From positions 1 to 7,758 of the forward strand of contig DAHVOF010000220.1 of NCBI GenBank assembly GCA_027318945.1: DNA of 7,758 nucleotides. The letters run 5' to 3'. Below the pieces are notes generated by a model. It saw only the letters and a program-made list of their open reading frames with translations, was not told where the DNA came from and made no database searches. Both the position numbers and the translations under genes were made by a program. Each line of letters starts with the position of its first letter. The first letter of the stretch is position 1. Of the stretch, positions 4,671 to 7,758 are shown in pieces. This DNA is from Actinomycetota bacterium (GTDB lineage Bacteria; Actinomycetota; Acidimicrobiia; Acidimicrobiales; Acidimicrobiaceae).

Positions 4671-6710
4671 ATGTGGCGTTCGTTGCGAACGCGGATCAAA
4701 TCTCTCCCGTACCTCCAGAAGTGGCTTGTGCTGGCATCGGTCATAGGGGTCATCGCGGGACTTGGGGCAATCCTTTTTTACGCGGCGCTCTCGCTGGCTA
4801 CACATCTGTTCTTGCAGGTCCTGGCAGGTTACACTGTTCCAACGCCTTCCGGAGAGGGGAACCTCGCGGGTTCCGCTCACTATGTTAGAGCGTGGGCGAT
4901 TCCGCTTGTGGTAGCGCTGGGAGGCATGATATCCGGCTTCATCATTTTCACCTGGGCGCCCGAGGCTGAGGGCCATGGGACCGACGCAGCCATAGAAGCC
5001 GTCCATCAGAACCCGCGCGGAATCAGGCTTCGCGCGGTGGCCGTTAAGATGATCGCCTCTGCCGTCACTATAGGCTCTGGCGGCTCGGGAGGTCGTGAGG
5101 GACCGACGGCGCAGATAAGTGCCGGGTTCGGCTCAATGTTGGCGCGCGTGCTCGACCTTTCGCCCGAGGACGGCCGCATCGCCGTCTCGGTTGGGATCGG
5201 CTCAGGAATCGGCGCGATCTTCAGCGCCCCCCTTGGCGGTGCCCTTTTGGCCGCAGACATCGTTTACAGGGACGATTTCGAGTTCGAAGCGCTGCTTCCA
5301 GGAACCTTAGCGTCGATTGTCGCGTTTACGATTTTCGGGGCCGTGTATGGCTACCGGCCGTTGTTCGACATTCCAGGAGGATATAGCTTTTCGAGTCCCG
5401 TCCAACTGATCTGGTTTGCGCTCCTGGGGCTGGTGGCTGGGGGCATGGGGCTGGTCTATTCGAAGTCCTTCTATACCGTGATGGGGATGGGAAGAAAGCT
5501 GCCCGTTGCGCGCAAATTGCGACCGGCCATCGGAGCACTGTTGACAGGTTTACTGGCTCTTTGGCTGCCCGAGGTACTGGGAACCGGCTATGGTTGGGTG
5601 CAGAAGGGTCTCTCCGGTGAGCTTAGCGGGCTTCCTCTATACGTGATACTCCTACTTCCGTTCGTCCGGATCGCTGCAACGGCATTTTCCATTGGCAGTG
5701 GAGGATCGGGCGGAGTCTTCGGACCCGGAATGGTGATCGGCTCGTTCACCGGGTTTGCTGTCTGGCGCCTGCTTGAGCCGTGGGCTCCGGGGATTAGCCA
5801 TGACTCTGCAGCGTTCATCGTTGTCGGAATGATGGCTGTGTTTGGAAGCATTTCGCGTGCGCCTATCGCGGTGATGCTGATGGTCGGAGAGATGACGGGA
5901 AACATGAGCATACTCGGGCCGGCGATGGCCGCCGTGGCGATTGCGTGGTTCATCGTCGGGCGCTCGGACGACAGCATCTATCGTTCACAACTCAGAACTA
6001 GGGCAGATTCGCCGGCAAGGCGGCTCACCTTCGGACTACCTCTCTTCACGACTCTCAAAGTGGGCGACATTGTCCAACCGGCAGTCTTGGTTTTAGATCA
6101 TCGCGACTCCGTCTCCAAGGCACTCGAAAGCCTGCAGAAGGCCTCGCTATCTGGGGCGCCGGTGCGAGACGACCGGGGGAGGTATGTTGGTGTGGTTACG
6201 ACAGCCCATCTTAGGCAGCTCGCCTTATCGGCTCCGGAAAGCCTGCTGGATGGAGCTATCGACAGAATTCTCGCACCGCTTTCAGTGACCGCCAGGCTTG
6301 ACACGGGCTTGGAGATCCTCTTCCAATCCAACACGGGATGGGTCACGGTTGTCAACGAGGATGGAGACGTGTTCGGAGTTCTCTCTGTTGGAGATCTCGT
6401 GAGCGGTTATAACCAGACCCTGGAGTCGCGAGCCGGATACGCGTACGACATCACCTCCTTTGCGACGGCCATCGAAGCTAGGGTGGAAAAGGGTGCGCCC
6501 GTCGACGGTCGAAACGTGCGCGAAGCCAGCTTGCCGCGCGCCTGCGTTCTCGTCTGGCTCCAGCGTGAGGGGGTTCGCAGCCAAGTCCATGGATCGACCG
6601 AGATCCGTGAAGGCGATATAATCAGCGCGATAGTCTCATCTGATCAGGAACTCGAATTTCGAAGGCTTCTCTCTGGCCATGCATCGCGCTCTGATTCTTT
6701 AGAGCCGTAA
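4671..6710 (+). CDS. ClC-family chloride channel/antiporter with CBS pair and TrkA-C domain
   Basis: A 679-residue membrane protein that should move chloride or another anion, either as a channel or in exchange for protons. Residues 1-440 are the ClC membrane domain. Visible filter segments are PEAEGHGTD (97-105, at the place of GSGIPE), GSGGSGGREGPTAQ (135-148, E143 matching the gating Glu of GREGP), GSGIGAIFSAPLGGALLAAD (177-196) and GSGGSGGVFGP (342-352, matching GSGAPGGIFAP). Two CBS repeats follow at about 462-517 and 529-582, usually sensing adenine nucleotides. The C-terminus (about 599-667) resembles a TrkA-C domain (GRNVREASLP, then STEIREGDIISAIV), a ligand-sensing module of potassium transport proteins. 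ATG 4671 was chosen because it precedes the first membrane helix by about 15 residues and has AAGGG 7 bases upstream. In-frame GTG 4482 and ATG 4605 would add 63 or 22 non-ClC-like residues. Divergent from the marR-type gene and probably under its control. Confidence 0.9.
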   Translation: MWRSLRTRIKSLPYLQKWLVLASVIGVIAGLGAILFYAALSLATHLFLQVLAGYTVPTPSGEGNLAGSAHYVRAWAIPLVVALGGMISGFIIFTWAPEAEGHGTDAAIEAVHQNPRGIRLRAVAVKMIASAVTIGSGGSGGREGPTAQISAGFGSMLARVLDLSPEDGRIAVSVGIGSGIGAIFSAPLGGALLAADIVYRDDFEFEALLPGTLASIVAFTIFGAVYGYRPLFDIPGGYSFSSPVQLIWFALLGLVAGGMGLVYSKSFYTVMGMGRKLPVARKLRPAIGALLTGLLALWLPEVLGTGYGWVQKGLSGELSGLPLYVILLLPFVRIAATAFSIGSGGSGGVFGPGMVIGSFTGFAVWRLLEPWAPGISHDSAAFIVVGMMAVFGSISRAPIAVMLMVGEMTGNMSILGPAMAAVAIAWFIVGRSDDSIYRSQLRTRADSPARRLTFGLPLFTTLKVGDIVQPAVLVLDHRDSVSKALESLQKASLSGAPVRDDRGRYVGVVTTAHLRQLALSAPESLLDGAIDRILAPLSVTARLDTGLEILFQSNTGWVTVVNEDGDVFGVLSVGDLVSGYNQTLESRAGYAYDITSFATAIEARVEKGAPVDGRNVREASLPRACVLVWLQREGVRSQVHGSTEIREGDIISAIVSSDQELEFRRLLSGHASRSDSLEP

Positions 6711-6971
6711 GCATTTTCACATTGCCTCCTGGACCAACCGGTAAGGTTCGTTCGACGAACTGAGTCACTTGACTTCGGTCGGATTATAGGTTCCGAGACG
6801 ACCTGGCTGGTAGTTAATTTTTTTCGCGCAGTAGCTCCAATCTGGCTTGCGTAGTGGGGTTATCAAGCCCACTGCCGACGTTTGCTGTCAGCCGGTAATT
6901 CTCAGTGCAATTAGCACGCGCACGACATTTTCCCATGTGCCAAGCCTGTAACCCCAGAAATTTGCACATGA
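6711..6971. other. Intergenic region after the ClC gene; no gene recognised
   Basis: No credible coding frame is seen. A stem-loop occurs at 6745-6761 and a small dyad AGTCA-CT-TGACT at 6763-6774. A run of seven T lies at 6818-6824 without a convincing stem before it. The last 60 or so bases may hold badly decayed sequence from the N-terminal half of the adjacent transposon gene (a frame reading IFPCAKPVTPEI just before a stop at 6969), but I cannot align it with confidence. A full TnpB N-terminus would need to reach into the ClC gene, so part must be missing. Confidence 0.4.
6745..6761 (+). repeat. Stem-loop downstream of the ClC gene
   Basis: GTTCG (6746-6750) pairs with CGAAC (6756-6760) around the loop TTCGA, with one more G-T wobble outside. 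It begins 34 bases after the ClC stop. No T-run follows directly, so it is at most a weak or factor-assisted 3' end for the clc transcript. Confidence 0.3.
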
Positions 6972-7758
6972 TTTGCTACAGAACCCTCGGCAACCGTCTC
7001 GGTCGAACCAGATGGGAAAATGTTCATCTCTATGCTGTGCGAACGGCAAAAGTGCCTGCCTACCATACCTCTTGCCCCTGAGAACACGACAGGTGGGATC
7101 GACCGGGGCGTAGCGATGGCGATCGCGACCTCTGATGGGGACCTGATCAACCGGGGGAGACCTCGTCTCCGAAGGTGAAATAGCGACCGTCCCATAGAAC
7201 CTGCTTGTGAGCGCAGGAAGGGAGTCCGGAAGTCCTAATGAAGCTAAAGAAGCGAAAAAGAAAAGAGTACGGTCCAACCACAAGTTCGAAAGCAGGACAG
7301 GACAGAGCTGGCAATAGCTGCTATGTACGGCAGGGCGCAGGAAAGACTCCGTAGAGAAAGCGAGCCGCGACCTGGCGAAGAATTACCACCTTTCCTCGGT
7401 CGAAGACCTCCGCCTAGCTGCGATTACCGCTTCGGCCAAGGGAACCGTCGATAATCTAGGCAACAGAATTGCGAAAAAGGCCTCCTCCATGCTCGACAAA
7501 GCTCCGGGACCATACTCTTGTGCACGGAGGATGGGTCGTCGGCCATGGTCATGCGACCTTGTGCGTTCCTATAACAGGGACCTCGATCACCTTTCCGGTG
7601 CCTGAGTGCGGCCATGTGGATCCGGCCAATCGAGCAAGCCGGTCAGTATTCGTCTGTGTCGTCTGTGGATACAAGGCCCATGCGGACATCAATGCCGCAA
7701 TCATCATCCGTGAGCGGGGGATCAAACTCGCTCTCGCCGGTGGAACGCCGGTGGCAGC
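6972..7758 (+). pseudogene. tnpB: Decayed TnpB (IS200/IS605 or IS607-type transposon nuclease), multiply frameshifted, runs off the window
   Basis: Pieces of a TnpB RNA-guided nuclease can be read in order but in changing frames. (a) 6972-7160: ATVSVEPDGKMF, then APENTTGGIDRGVAMAIATS with the RuvC-I Asp at 7101-7103; this frame stops at 7176. (b) About 7165-7300: LVSEGEIA, a stop at 7195, then KKKRVRSNHKFESRT. (c) 7302-7340: RTELAIAAMYGRAQ. (d) 7342 to about 7510: KDSVEKASRDLAKNYHL then SSVEDLRLAAITASAKG, with the RuvC-II Glu at 7402-7404. (e) About 7541-7758: PECGHVDPANR, CVVCGYKAHADINAA with the RuvC-III Asp at 7685-7687. Of the zinc-ribbon cysteines three remain (7607, 7655, 7664) and the first is lost (Val-Pro-Glu-Cys in place of Cys-x-x-Cys). 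There are at least four frame changes plus internal stops, so no functional product is expected. The N-terminal half is missing or unrecognisable, and the 3' end, where the guide RNA would lie, is outside the window. No TnpA is visible. Confidence 0.85.
7294..7303 (+). repeat. 5-bp tandem duplication (AGGAC x2) inside the tnpB remnant
   Basis: AGGACAGGAC is a direct tandem repeat of 5 bases. Removing one copy joins the upstream frame (KFESRT) to the downstream frame (ELAIAAMYGRAQ) without a break, so this duplication probably caused one of the frameshifts of the pseudogene. Confidence 0.6.

Noticed and set aside
4439..4753. Upstream extension of the MarR frame to 4753 on the minus strand
   Set aside because: The extra residues lie antisense to the ClC gene and across the promoter, and the MarR fold is complete without them.
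6740..7010. tRNA-like GGTTCG/GGTCGAACC stretches
   Set aside because: No cloverleaf with acceptor and anticodon stems can be folded around them.
6888..7283. Minus-strand frame of 131 codons across the tnpB remnant
   Set aside because: The plus strand at the same place shows clear RuvC-I motifs of TnpB, so the minus frame is a shadow.
1..7758. CRISPR array, integrase attachment site or replication origin
   Set aside because: No spaced direct repeats, tRNA-linked repeats or clustered DnaA-like boxes were seen on reading the window.

Overview
The window looks like a chromosomal segment of a moderately GC-rich (roughly high-50s % by eye) bacterium, most likely an actinobacterium. Hints are a secreted lipoprotein with a long Ser/Thr/Ala-rich linker, GTG starts, and a probable leaderless promoter on the regulator gene. 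An acidophilic Acidimicrobiia-like host is a guess from the protein style only. Nothing in the window fixes the taxon.

Layout, left to right. (1) 79-1179 (+): a TctC-type solute-binding lipoprotein with no TctA/TctB membrane partners in view. (2) 1180-1664: a long gap with no convincing gene. It ends in a terminator-like hairpin placed directly against the Shine-Dalgarno of the next gene. (3) 1665-2729 and 2812-3915 (+): two tandem, clearly paralogous but divergent members of the ornithine cyclodeaminase/mu-crystallin family, probably co-transcribed. (4) 3920-4438 (-): a MarR-family repressor, convergent with the second dehydrogenase (4 bp between stop codons) and divergent from the next gene. 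(5) 4439-4670: a divergent control region. It carries a 9+9 bp inverted repeat whose arms lie exactly on the -35 and -10 hexamers of the regulator's own promoter. (6) 4671-6710 (+): a ClC-family chloride channel/antiporter fused to a CBS pair and a TrkA-C domain. (7) 6711-6971: no gene seen. (8) 6972 to the window end: a decayed TnpB (IS200/IS605 or IS607 type) whose three RuvC catalytic acids survive as codons in three different reading frames.

How they may work together: the binding protein plus the two OCD-family enzymes look like a small uptake and conversion cassette for an organic acid, amino acid or imine. The substrate cannot be named from sequence, and the residues matching the classical OCD active site appear altered in both enzymes. 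The MarR gene and the ClC gene form a second unit, in which one operator could control both directions. The tnpB remnant marks past transposon traffic at the right edge.

Most notable are the operator/promoter overlap between marR and clc, the paired non-canonical OCD enzymes next to an orphan TctC protein, and the three-frame tnpB fossil. I found no clear evidence of a wholly new system.
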